Source: SCGC-AAA076-P13 sp964276235 (GTDB lineage: Bacteria; Pseudomonadota; Gammaproteobacteria; Magnimaribacterales; D2472). From it: a stretch of 64,000 nucleotides of DNA. The stretch spans positions 558,001 through 622,000 of the forward strand of contig CAXYEK010000001.1 of assembly GCA_964276235.1 (NCBI GenBank). Reading direction: 5' to 3'. The stretch's first letter is position 1. Each line of letters opens with the position of its first letter. The translations under genes and the position numbers were made by a program. Below are positions 16,197-24,634 of the stretch, piece after piece. Under the pieces are notes generated by a model. The model made no database searches. It saw nothing but the letters and a program-made list of their open reading frames with translations, and was not told the origin of the DNA.

Positions 16197-16904
16197 TTAG
16201 CTCTCTTCTGACCCTTCGCTTTCAGCATCATCAGAAGTAGTATCATCACTTGAACCTTCTGCTGCATCTTCAGTACCATCTTCACCTTCAGCACCTTCTT
16301 CAACAATAGGCTCTTCTTCTTCAACTGCTTTAGGAGCATTAACTGAAACAACCATCTGATCTGTTTCTTCAGTTAAGCCTGGAATTTCTGAACCTTCTGG
16401 TAAAAGCATTTCTGTAAGCCTAATCGACTGGCCAAGTTCAACATTGGTTACATCAACATCGATTGATTCAGGAATATTTCCAGCAAGACACATAATTTCT
16501 ATTTCTCTGATTGCTTTTGTAATTAGTCCGCCATCATTCTTGACCCCTAAACACTCTTCCTCATTAAGGAAGTTAATAGGAATTATTACTTTAAGTTTAG
16601 TTTTACTAGAGACCCTTTGAAAATCAGCATGAAGAAACTTACCTTTAGCAGGGTCTTTTTGCAATTCTTTAAGAACTACCTTTTCTTCACTATCACCATT
16701 TTTAATTATTAAAACCTGAGTATAAAAAAGTTCATTTTGGGAAGCTTTTGTAAGTTCATTAAGATAAAGTTTGATATTAAGTGATTCTTTTTCATCGCCA
16801 TAAACTATTGCTGGAATCATTCCATCAATCTTTCTAATCACCCTAGCTTTATTAGAACCAGTTCTCTCTCTATTATCAGCATTTAAAATTATTTGTTCAC
16901 TCAT
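16197..16904 (-). CDS. rplY: 50S ribosomal protein L25 (CTC/TL5 form)
   Basis: L25 binds 5S rRNA. The 235-residue protein is of the long two-domain TL5/CTC type: an N-terminal 5S-binding domain (about 1-90, with VYGDEK and HADFQRVS) and a C-terminal beta domain (to about 190). It ends in a tail of about 43 residues made almost only of Glu, Asp, Ser, Gly, Ala and Thr. It sits ten bases after prs and four bases before pth, in the prs-rplY-pth-ychF order. Confidence 0.94.
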   Translation of the reverse strand: MSEQIILNADNRERTGSNKARVIRKIDGMIPAIVYGDEKESLNIKLYLNELTKASQNELFYTQVLIIKNGDSEEKVVLKELQKDPAKGKFLHADFQRVSSKTKLKVIIPINFLNEEECLGVKNDGGLITKAIREIEIMCLAGNIPESIDVDVTNVELGQSIRLTEMLLPEGSEIPGLTEETDQMVVSVNAPKAVEEEEPIVEEGAEGEDGTEDAAEGSSDDTTSDDAESEGSEES

Positions 16905-16913
16905 AGTATCCTC

Positions 16914-17867
16914 TTATATAAATATCTCACTCAGAGACTCTTCATTGCTTAATCTTTTAATACATTCAGCAATTGTCGAAGCCAAAGAAATGACGCGTAT
17001 TTTACTGCATTTTTCTCCCTCATGTGACAAAGGAATTGAATTAGTTACAACTAGTTCGTCTATTTCAGAATTATTTAATCTTTCAATCGCTGGTCCAGAA
17101 AGAACTGGATGAGTAATATATGCTTTAACAGCTAAAGCACCATGATCCTTGAGAGCTTTTGCAGCGTTACATAGTGTCCCTGCAGTATCTATAATGTCAT
17201 CTGGAACTATACAAACTTTACCTTCTATATCCCCAATTATATTCATAACTTCAGATTGATTAGCAGCAGCTCGTCTTTTATCAATAATAGCTAAATCTGC
17301 ATCATTTAATTGTTTAGCTAGAGCTCTTGACCTTACAACACCGCCAACATCAGGTGAAACAACAACAATATTATTATCAGGATTTGTTTCCTTGATGTCA
17401 TCGACCATAAGCTTTGTTGCATAAACATTATCTGCAGGCATATCAAAAAAACCTTGAATCGTTTCTGAATGAAGGTCTATAGTAAGAACTCTGTCTATCC
17501 CAACCGTATAAAACATATCTGCTACCACTTTCGCACTTATTGGAACTCTTGCTGATCTGACTCTCCTGTCCTGTCTAGCATAACCATAATAAGGAACAAT
17601 CGCAGTTATTCTTGATGCTGAAGATCTTTTCAACGCATCTGCAAGAAGCATTAACTCCATTAAGTTTTTATTTGTTGGCGAGCATGTTGATTGAATTATA
17701 AAAGTATCATGTCCTCGAACATTATCTTCGATTTGAACTTTAATTTCACCATCTGAAAAATAGCCTACATCAGCTTCTGATATAGATATTCCAAGTATTT
17801 TTGATACTTCCAGGGCAAGAGCAGGGTTGGCCGTTCCTGTAAAAATATCCATTGGTTTTTTATTCAT
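16914..17867 (-). CDS. prs: ribose-phosphate pyrophosphokinase
   Basis: Prs makes PRPP from ribose-5-phosphate and ATP for nucleotide, His and Trp synthesis. The 317-residue protein (E. coli 315) has FSDGEIKVQI near the N-terminus, YYGYARQDRR, the HSETIQGFFD segment, VSPDVGG and the PRPP-binding loop DDIIDTAGT near residue 220. It follows tRNA-Gln on the same strand, probably in one transcript starting at lolB or ispE. Confidence 0.97.
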   Translation of the reverse strand: MNKKPMDIFTGTANPALALEVSKILGISISEADVGYFSDGEIKVQIEDNVRGHDTFIIQSTCSPTNKNLMELMLLADALKRSSASRITAIVPYYGYARQDRRVRSARVPISAKVVADMFYTVGIDRVLTIDLHSETIQGFFDMPADNVYATKLMVDDIKETNPDNNIVVVSPDVGGVVRSRALAKQLNDADLAIIDKRRAAANQSEVMNIIGDIEGKVCIVPDDIIDTAGTLCNAAKALKDHGALAVKAYITHPVLSGPAIERLNNSEIDELVVTNSIPLSHEGEKCSKIRVISLASTIAECIKRLSNEESLSEIFI

Positions 17868-17889
17868 TATTTAAGTTTACTCTCTAAAA

Positions 17890-17964
17890 TGGCTGGGGTG
17901 GGAGGATTCGAACCTCCGCATGACTGGATCAAAACCAGTTGCCTTACCGCTTGGCTACACCCCA
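17890..17964 (-). tRNA. tRNA-Gln (TTG)
   Basis: Minus-strand 75-nt tRNA with encoded CCA. Acceptor stem TGGGGTG with CACCCCA, G discriminator, D-arm AGCCAAGCGGTAAGGC, anticodon loop TTTTGAT giving TTG, T-arm GGAGGTTCGAATCCTCC. The weak U1-A72 pair and G73 are typical GlnRS identity elements. It lies between ispE and prs, as in Pseudomonas. Confidence 0.97.
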
Positions 17965-17967
17965 ATG

Positions 17968-18783
17968 TTATCCAAACTCCCTTAAAGGCGAATATTGTAA
18001 TGGTTTAGCTAAAAAGAATCTCCAATTAGTTGGAATTATTTTTAGAATTTTTTCCATTTCATTATCATTATTGTATTTGATAAACATACTAGACCCACTT
18101 CCAGAAAGACAAATATCAAAATCATTAATATTCTTTTTATAAAAATTTAAGATATCTGGGTTTTCATCCATAAATATCTGCCAAAATGAATTTTGTAGAA
18201 ATCCATTATCAATATAATTATCTATTTTACGAGAATCATATTTTTCAAACATTTTTCCTGATGAATTAAAAATTTTAGGATCAATAATTACTAGTTTTTC
18301 TGAAATGGCATCTTTATTTATAAATATATCTCCTATTCCTTTCGCATAGGCATTTTGACCTTCAATAAAAAAAGGAACATCTGCACCAATAGACCTACCT
18401 ATGCTTAATAATTCTGTATTGCTCAACTTCAAACCCCAAAGTTTATTTAAAGCCAGTATTGTTGTTGCAGCATTAGAACTGCCACCACCCAAACCAGAAC
18501 CTACAGGAATATTTTTAATAATGTTTATAGATATTCCATTATTTTTTTTGTCCCGTTCCTTCATGGCCATCACAACCTTATAAACAATATTTTCATGTTC
18601 TTTTATTGAGTTATCGTTACAGGAAATTGATACGTTAGTTGCAGATGAATCAAATTCTAAAACATCACATAAATCAATCAATTGAAAAGCTGTATCTAAT
18701 TCATGAAAACCATTAGGATACTTTTTAGTAATCTTGAGATAAAGATTTAATTTAGCTGGAGATTTAAGTATTAAGTTACTCAA
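17968..18783 (-). CDS. ispE: 4-diphosphocytidyl-2-C-methyl-D-erythritol kinase IspE
   Basis: IspE phosphorylates CDP-methylerythritol in the MEP isoprenoid pathway. The 271-residue GHMP kinase starts with the family motif SPAKLNLYLKI, has the ATP-binding glycine loop IPVGSGLGGGSSNAATT near residue 92, GADVPFFIEG, and the C-terminal CLSGSGSSMFIKY. It overlaps lolB by eight bases and ends three bases before tRNA-Gln. Confidence 0.96.
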   Translation of the reverse strand: MSNLILKSPAKLNLYLKITKKYPNGFHELDTAFQLIDLCDVLEFDSSATNVSISCNDNSIKEHENIVYKVVMAMKERDKKNNGISINIIKNIPVGSGLGGGSSNAATTILALNKLWGLKLSNTELLSIGRSIGADVPFFIEGQNAYAKGIGDIFINKDAISEKLVIIDPKIFNSSGKMFEKYDSRKIDNYIDNGFLQNSFWQIFMDENPDILNFYKKNINDFDICLSGSGSSMFIKYNNDNEMEKILKIIPTNWRFFLAKPLQYSPLREFG

Positions 18784-19270
18784 TTCCCTTGCCTTTTATC
18801 AATATTTTAATTTCATTTCGCTCAAAGGACATCATCATTATCGTATTTGATTTATCTTTTCTACATACTATATTTAAATTAACTTCTTTTAAAATTTTCT
18901 TATCTATTGATCCTTTTTTAATACAGTCAAACAAAATATCATGAGTATACTGACCATTTGTAGAAATAATTTCAGCAAATTCTGAATTATTGATCTGAGG
19001 GTCTGCGATAGGCAAGCTCCCTGAGTAAATATTAATATTCATTACATTTCCAATAAATGGCTTCTTAATCTGTATAATAGAGCGATTCTCATAAATAATT
19101 ATATTAGCGTTATATGAGGTTGATTCATTATTAATAGTTTTAATAAGGATTTTTCCATTATAGGTATTAAATAAGTTATTTTCAGGACTTACACTTGCAC
19201 ATGAATATAAAAAACTACATAAAATTAGCACAAATAGTTTATTAAAAATGGAACTACAGTTATTCGGCAT
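18776..19270 (-). CDS. lolB: probable outer-membrane lipoprotein receptor LolB
   Basis: A 164-residue lipoprotein: a hydrophobic signal sequence followed by the lipobox LYSC with Cys24, then a small beta-rich domain. It occupies exactly the lolB place, divergent from hemA and overlapping ispE by eight bases. LolB accepts lipoproteins from LolA and inserts them in the outer membrane. Sequence conservation is low and the protein is shorter than E. coli LolB (207), so the call rests mostly on context, signal and length. Its start overlaps the hemA start region by 23 bases; an internal start such as the GTG at codon 14 cannot be excluded. Confidence 0.68.
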   Translation of the reverse strand: MPNNCSSIFNKLFVLILCSFLYSCASVSPENNLFNTYNGKILIKTINNESTSYNANIIIYENRSIIQIKKPFIGNVMNINIYSGSLPIADPQINNSEFAEIISTNGQYTHDILFDCIKKGSIDKKILKEVNLNIVCRKDKSNTIMMMSFERNEIKILIKGKGIE

Positions 19271-20480
19271 AAATCATAAAACTTCAAATGTTTCTGAAAG
19301 AGAGAAGTTTATTATAAATGAGTCTAATCAAAAATTATTAGATAGTTTTTTAAAAGAAAGATTTGGAGATAAGTTCGATTCTTTTTTTGGGATATCGACT
19401 TGTAACAGAACAGAAGTTTATATGATTGCCGAAAAAGGAATTGCTAAAGAGGTTTTGCATAAAACTAAAGAATTTTTATGCATTGATAGCATTCCTGACA
19501 ACAGTTTTTATTTTCTATTTAATCAGGATGCTTTAATTCATATGTGCAAAGTTGCATCTGGAATAGATTCACAAGTTTTAGGAGAGCAAGAAATATTTGG
19601 CCAGTTTAAAAATGCTATTAAATTTGCCAAAGACAATAATATTGCTAAACCCAAGCTATTAGCCTACTCAAAAAAAGTAATAGAAATTGTTAAAAAGGTT
19701 AGAACAGAAACTGATATTGGTTTAAACCCTCTCTCTGTCAGTGGATTATCTTTAAATCTTATTAAAAACATATTTGAGAATCCAAAAGATCAAAATATTC
19801 TTATTATTGGAGCAGGATCTCTAGCTCATGCAATCATTGATAATCTATTTAAAAAAGGAATTAAAAATATCAAAGCAGTTAACAGAAATATTAGGCAGAT
19901 AGTTATTTCTGGTAAGTTTGAAGTTTCATCTCTTCCTTTAGAGAGACTTCATGATGAGTTAGAAACAGCAGATGTGGTTATAGCATCAGCAACAACAGAT
20001 ATACCTTTGATTGGAAAGGGAGCTGTAGAGAATGCTTTAAAAGTTCGAAAAAACAAGCCTATGCTTTTAATCGATTTATCTGTGCCTAGAAATATTGAGG
20101 AAGAGATCAAAAATATAGAACAAGCATATCTATTTTCAATTGATGATATTGAAAAAATAACACAAGAAAATTTTGGTCAAAGAGTTATAGAGGCTGAAAA
20201 AGCATTAAATATGATAGTTATAGACTCTCAACAAGCAATAACTGAAATGAGTAACAAATCTTTAAAAGACGGTGTTAAAGATAAATTAGAAAAATTCTTA
20301 AATTCACTTTCAAACGAAGAAATAGAAAGATTTAAGTCTGCTGAGGATTTAAAGCAAATGATGACTAATTTAGCAATTATAAAATCAGAAGATAATTCTC
20401 TTGAAGTGATTCCTGAAATCGAAAATATAGATGCTCACATTATTGAGTCGATGTTTAAGAGGTATATTGAAAATGCATGA
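19248..20480 (+). CDS. hemA: glutamyl-tRNA reductase HemA
   Basis: HemA reduces glutamyl-tRNA to glutamate-1-semialdehyde, the first committed step of tetrapyrrole synthesis by the C5 route. The 410-residue protein starts LFGINHKTSNVSEREKF, has the catalytic Cys in GISTCNRTEVY near residue 50, the VASGIDSQVLGEQEIFGQ segment, and an NADPH-binding Rossmann domain (NILIIGAGSLA). Its C-terminal dimerisation helices are present. It overlaps prfA by eight bases, the common hemA-prfA-prmC order, and overlaps lolB head-to-head. Confidence 0.96.
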   Translation: MELQLFGINHKTSNVSEREKFIINESNQKLLDSFLKERFGDKFDSFFGISTCNRTEVYMIAEKGIAKEVLHKTKEFLCIDSIPDNSFYFLFNQDALIHMCKVASGIDSQVLGEQEIFGQFKNAIKFAKDNNIAKPKLLAYSKKVIEIVKKVRTETDIGLNPLSVSGLSLNLIKNIFENPKDQNILIIGAGSLAHAIIDNLFKKGIKNIKAVNRNIRQIVISGKFEVSSLPLERLHDELETADVVIASATTDIPLIGKGAVENALKVRKNKPMLLIDLSVPRNIEEEIKNIEQAYLFSIDDIEKITQENFGQRVIEAEKALNMIVIDSQQAITEMSNKSLKDGVKDKLEKFLNSLSNEEIERFKSAEDLKQMMTNLAIIKSEDNSLEVIPEIENIDAHIIESMFKRYIENA

Positions 20481-21558
20481 TTCAATGTTAGTAAAACTTG
20501 AGAAGCTAAAAATCAGGCTAGCAGAAATAGAAGCTCTTTTAATAGATTCCGAAACTATAAAGGATATGGATAACTATACTTTACTCAATAAAGAGTTTGC
20601 AGATTTAAAGCCAATCGTAGAAAAGTTTGAAGAATATAATTCAATAATCGAATCCATAAAAGATGCAAATGAAATTATTGAATCTGGTGATGAAGAGCTA
20701 AAGTCTTTAGCAGAGGATGAGCTTAAAGATTCACTTCATAAACCAGATATTTTAGAGCAAGAATTAAAATTAATGCTGCTCCCTAAAGATTCTGCTGACG
20801 ATGGCTCTGCTTTTTTAGAAATTAGAGCAGGTGCTGGTGGAGATGAGGCAGGAATTTTTGCTGGAGATTTATTTAGAATGTATTCTAGGCTCGCAGAGAG
20901 AGAAGGTTGGAATTTGGATGTTATAGATATTAAACAAGCCGAGCAGGGTGGTCTTAAAGAGGTTGTAGCTCAGTTAAATGGTAAAAGTGTATTCAAGGTA
21001 CTAAAGTTTGAATCAGGAGTTCATAGGGTTCAAAGAGTACCAGAGACAGAATCTCAAGGAAGGATTCATACATCTACTTGTACAGTTGCAGTATTGCCTG
21101 AGGTTGAGGAAGTTCAAGATATTGCTATAGATAAAAATGATTTACGAATAGATACTTATAGGGCCTCGGGTGCAGGCGGACAGCATGTAAATAAGACTGA
21201 TTCTGCAGTGAGATTGACTCATATTCCTACTGGTCTTGTTGTTGAATGCCAAGATGGAAGATCGCAACATAAAAATAAAGAAAAAGCTTTATCTCTTCTT
21301 GCCTCAAAGTTAAAACAGCAAGAGATTGAAAGTCAGCAAGAGAGTATTGCTAGTGAAAGAAAGATCTTAGTAGGAACTGGTGATAGAAGTGAAAAAATTA
21401 GAACTTATAATTTTCCACAGGGTCGAATGACTGATCATAGAATTAAACTAACTCAGCATAATCTAGATCAAATAATGGACGGTGATATAAAGACTATATG
21501 CGATGCTCTTTTGGCAGAAAATCAGTTAGCAATGTTATCTCAACTAGAATCAGAATAA
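20473..21558 (+). CDS. prfA: peptide chain release factor 1
   Basis: RF1 reads UAA and UAG and triggers peptide release. The 361-residue product contains the release motif GGQ in RASGAGGQHVNKTDSAV and the codon-recognition region upstream; QDGRSQHKNK follows. I chose the ATG at 20473 because it gives MHDSMLVKLEKL, matching the normal N-terminus; the frame extends 14 codons further into hemA. AAGAGG lies about ten bases upstream. prmC, which methylates the GGQ glutamine, follows directly. Confidence 0.96.
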   Translation: MHDSMLVKLEKLKIRLAEIEALLIDSETIKDMDNYTLLNKEFADLKPIVEKFEEYNSIIESIKDANEIIESGDEELKSLAEDELKDSLHKPDILEQELKLMLLPKDSADDGSAFLEIRAGAGGDEAGIFAGDLFRMYSRLAEREGWNLDVIDIKQAEQGGLKEVVAQLNGKSVFKVLKFESGVHRVQRVPETESQGRIHTSTCTVAVLPEVEEVQDIAIDKNDLRIDTYRASGAGGQHVNKTDSAVRLTHIPTGLVVECQDGRSQHKNKEKALSLLASKLKQQEIESQQESIASERKILVGTGDRSEKIRTYNFPQGRMTDHRIKLTQHNLDQIMDGDIKTICDALLAENQLAMLSQLESE

Positions 21559-22386
21559 TTGAATACTAGCCTTAGCCTCTATAAAAAAAAGATTAAAGAT
21601 TTATGGCCTGATAGCCAAGAAATGCTAACAGAATTTATTTTTTATATAAAAGAAACATTAAATATAAAAGATACCTCTATTTATTTAGATGATGATTACT
21701 ATTTGTCTAAAAAAGAGCAGGAAGCAATAGAAATTTTTATAAAGCATAAAAAAGATGGAGTTCCTTTTGATTATATTTTGAATAAATCCTCTTTTTACGG
21801 AAATGATTTTTATGTTGATTCAAGAGTCTTGATACCCAGACCTGAAACAGAACTTCTTGTTGATTATATTAATAAATTAAACCTTCAAAAAGGAAAAATA
21901 GTTCTTGATGCTGGAACTGGATCGGGCTGCATTGGAATAACATTGGCTATACATAACCCTGATATTCAAGTTTTTGGCATAGATTTTTCAAAAGAGTCAT
22001 TAGAGGTGGCTCAAAAAAATAAAAATAATTTAAAGGTTAATAATTTTTCAACAATTCATTCGGATTGGCTTTCTTCCTTAGAAAATATGTCTTTTGATGT
22101 AATCGTTAGCAACCCACCTTACATAAGCCCTAATGACCCGCATCTAAAAGACTTAGAGCATGAACCATTTGAAGCTTTGGTAGCTTTAGATGAGGGCTTG
22201 CAAGATTTTAAGACTATTTCCAAACAAGCATACTCAAAATTAAGAAAGGGAGGTATGTTAATTTTTGAACATGGCTTTAATCAAGCGAAAAACGTATCAG
22301 AGATTCTAAAAGAAAATGGCTTTGATAATATAGAGTCTTTCAAAGATCATCAATCTCACCTAAGGATAACGAAGGGCATAATCTAA
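21559..22386 (+). CDS. prmC: release factor glutamine methyltransferase PrmC
   Basis: PrmC N5-methylates the glutamine of the GGQ motif in RF1 and RF2. The 275-residue protein has the N-terminal helical domain, then PRPETELLVDY, the SAM-binding VLDAGTGSGCIGITLA, and the catalytic NPPYISP motif. It begins with TTG directly after the prfA stop codon with no gap, so its translation is probably coupled. It converges on selO with a gap of 21 bases that holds no clear terminator. Confidence 0.94.
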   Translation: MNTSLSLYKKKIKDLWPDSQEMLTEFIFYIKETLNIKDTSIYLDDDYYLSKKEQEAIEIFIKHKKDGVPFDYILNKSSFYGNDFYVDSRVLIPRPETELLVDYINKLNLQKGKIVLDAGTGSGCIGITLAIHNPDIQVFGIDFSKESLEVAQKNKNNLKVNNFSTIHSDWLSSLENMSFDVIVSNPPYISPNDPHLKDLEHEPFEALVALDEGLQDFKTISKQAYSKLRKGGMLIFEHGFNQAKNVSEILKENGFDNIESFKDHQSHLRITKGII

Positions 22387-22407
22387 AAATACTAAATTGA
22401 AATATTA

Positions 22408-23889
22408 TTAAGTTCCACAAAAAGTTTTGAAAGGTATGTCGCTTTCTTTTGCTGGCTCTGAATAAGCTTCATTTCCGTTTAACTCTTGATAAGGACTTAT
22501 TAGTAAAGATAATAAACTTGAGAAAGGTTCCATATCATTTTCTTGAACTGCAGCAGTTAGAGCTTCTTCAACTTTATGATTTCGAGGTATATAAATGGGA
22601 TTGACTTTATTCATTGATCTTGCAATATCTTCATCTGGGATTCCTTCTTGAGATATTCTCTCTTGCCAGTGCATCAACCAAACATCAATCTTATTAGAAT
22701 CTTTAAAAAGGTCTCTAACTATTTTTGTTTCTCCAAGGAGAGCCTTAGATAAATTTCTAAAAGTAAGAGTGAAATCAGCCTCTTGTTCTTCCATTATTTC
22801 TAATAAATTATTGATTAATTCATGATCTTTTGGATCTTCTTTCGATAAACCAATTTTAGACCTCATATTTATAAGCCAGTAATTTCCGTATACAGGCTTT
22901 ATAAGTTGAAGTACTTCAGTCAATAGCTCGATAGCTTTTTCTTGATCATTATCAACAAGGGGAATCAGAGATTCAGCTAATCTTGTTAAATTCCAAGTCA
23001 ATATAGCAGGCTGATTTCCATACGCGTACCGCCCTTGAGCATCTATAGAACTAAAAACCGTTGCTGGGCTATAAGAATCCATAAATGCGCATGGACCATA
23101 GTCGATTGTTTCTCCTGAAATAGTCATATTATCTGTATTCATGACCCCATGTATAAAGCCAACACTCATCCAATTAGCAATTAAAGAAGCTTGTTCGTTA
23201 CAAACAGCAGCAAAAAAAGCTAAATAAGGATTTTCAACATCTGCAGTTTCAGGGTAATGTCTATTGATAGAATAATCGGCTAACTGTTTTAACATATTTT
23301 TATTTTCTAATTGGCTGGCATATTCAAAGGTCCCAATTCTTATATGACTTGAGGAAACTCTAGTAAGGATTCCACCGTGCAATCTATCTTCTCTTTCAAC
23401 GTATTCGCCAGTGCTAACTGCTGCAAGTGATCTGGTAGATGGTATTCCTAAGGCATGCATACTCTCACTTATTAGATACTCTCTTAAGACAGGTCCAAGA
23501 GCCGACTTTCCATCTCCTCTTCTTGAAAAAGGAGTAGGGCCTGATCCTTTTAACTGAATATCTCTTAAACAATTATTAATATCAAGAATTTCACCAAGAA
23601 GAAGGGCTCTGCCATCTCCTAATTCTGGGTTGAAATGTCCAAACTGATGTCCTGCATATGCTTGGGCAATTGGAGTTGATTCAGGAGGAATCTTATTGCC
23701 TGAAAAGATAGATAAACCATCATCAGAACTAAAAGTGAAAGGATCAAGGTTTAACTCCTCTGCTAATTCATAGTTAAATAAAAGCATTTTTGGTGACGGC
23801 ACAGAATCTGATTTAGATTCTTTATACAAACCAATTAAATTATCAGCATAAGAATTGAGAAAATTAAACTGAGATACTTTTTCAGTCAT
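22408..23889 (-). CDS. selO: protein adenylyltransferase SelO (YdiU/UPF0061)
   Basis: SelO is a pseudokinase-fold enzyme that transfers AMP from ATP to Ser, Thr or Tyr of target proteins, linked to redox stress. The 493-residue protein shows the family blocks YAGHQFGHFNPELGDGRALL, QLKGSGPTPFSRRGDGKSA, and GFIHGVMNTDNM with the metal-binding Asn-Asp region DYGPCAFMD. A single Cys lies near the end (KTFCGT). It is two bases from the nitroreductase gene on the same strand, suggesting a two-gene transcript. Family assignment is firm; physiological targets are unknown. Confidence 0.93.
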   Translation of the reverse strand: MTEKVSQFNFLNSYADNLIGLYKESKSDSVPSPKMLLFNYELAEELNLDPFTFSSDDGLSIFSGNKIPPESTPIAQAYAGHQFGHFNPELGDGRALLLGEILDINNCLRDIQLKGSGPTPFSRRGDGKSALGPVLREYLISESMHALGIPSTRSLAAVSTGEYVEREDRLHGGILTRVSSSHIRIGTFEYASQLENKNMLKQLADYSINRHYPETADVENPYLAFFAAVCNEQASLIANWMSVGFIHGVMNTDNMTISGETIDYGPCAFMDSYSPATVFSSIDAQGRYAYGNQPAILTWNLTRLAESLIPLVDNDQEKAIELLTEVLQLIKPVYGNYWLINMRSKIGLSKEDPKDHELINNLLEIMEEQEADFTLTFRNLSKALLGETKIVRDLFKDSNKIDVWLMHWQERISQEGIPDEDIARSMNKVNPIYIPRNHKVEEALTAAVQENDMEPFSSLLSLLISPYQELNGNEAYSEPAKESDIPFKTFCGT

Positions 23890-23891
23890 TT

Positions 23892-24557
23892 TTAATCAAT
23901 AAAACTTGCAAATGTATCTATATTATCTCTGGACGTTCTATAGTTATTAATTGGATCCTCAATATTTGGATAACCCATAGCAACTCCACACCAAACCATT
24001 TCATTATCAGGATGATTGATAACTTTCTTAACTGTTTTTGGGTAAATAGACCAAGACTCTTGAAGACATACACCCAAGTCTTCGTTAATAGCAGCTAGCC
24101 ATAGATTCTGCAAAAACATACCAACATGACCCCAGCCATTTTGGGCAAATGATTTATCAACAGTTACAATCATCCCAATTGGAGCGCCAAAGAATTTAAA
24201 GTTTTCTCTTACTTGCTTAAGTCTTGTATCTATATCATCTCTCTCAATTGATAATGCATCATACATATCAGCAGCACATTGAGATCTTCTTTTCTTGTAT
24301 TCCTCTCCCAGAGGCCTGGGATATATTTCATATTCAACCTCTTCCTGCACTCCAGTGTCATAGTTATTTAAAGCTTGAGACACTAGTTCATTTTTAGAAT
24401 TAATACCAAGAACATAAACTTTCCAAGGCTGGATATTACCTCCAGATGGCGCAGAATTTGCTATGTCTAAAATAGACCTAACTTTTTGTATATCAATATC
24501 TTTTTCTAAAAAACTCCTAACCGAGTATCTCGATTTTATTAATTCTTCTATATTCAT
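23892..24557 (-). CDS. nitroreductase-family FMN oxidoreductase
   Basis: A 221-residue nitroreductase-fold protein. It starts IEELIKSRYSVRSF, the FMN-binding RxSxR pattern of the family, continues with ANSAPSGGNIQPWKVYV, and near the C-terminus has GVAMGYPNIEDP followed by the NYRTSRD basic motif. Such enzymes reduce nitro compounds, quinones or related substrates with NAD(P)H; the substrate cannot be told from sequence. It is cotranscribed with selO by spacing and is divergent from the acyl-CoA synthetase. Confidence 0.88.
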   Translation of the reverse strand: MNIEELIKSRYSVRSFLEKDIDIQKVRSILDIANSAPSGGNIQPWKVYVLGINSKNELVSQALNNYDTGVQEEVEYEIYPRPLGEEYKKRRSQCAADMYDALSIERDDIDTRLKQVRENFKFFGAPIGMIVTVDKSFAQNGWGHVGMFLQNLWLAAINEDLGVCLQESWSIYPKTVKKVINHPDNEMVWCGVAMGYPNIEDPINNYRTSRDNIDTFASFID

Positions 24558-24575
24558 ATTTTTTCTATTAATTTA

Positions 24576-24605
24576 TTAACAATTCATTGTTGCTTCTTAT
24601 ATAAT
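24576..24605 (+). promoter_or_regulatory. promoter of the acyl-CoA synthetase-MaoC pair
   Basis: TTAACA (five of six) and a perfect TATAAT with an 18-base spacer. Predicted start near 24612, leaving a leader of about 23 bases with AGGGATAA as ribosome binding site. Confidence 0.62.
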
Positions 24606-24634
24606 TTATATCAATCAATTTTAGGGATAATCGT

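Noticed and set aside
16193..16351. N-terminal extension of pth rich in Leu and Lys
   Set aside because: It is the out-of-frame reading of the acidic tail of rplY; the family N-terminus begins at the GTG at 16192.
20431..20472. Longer prfA start inside hemA
   Set aside because: The first 14 codons overlap hemA and do not match RF1; the ATG at 20473 gives the normal N-terminus.
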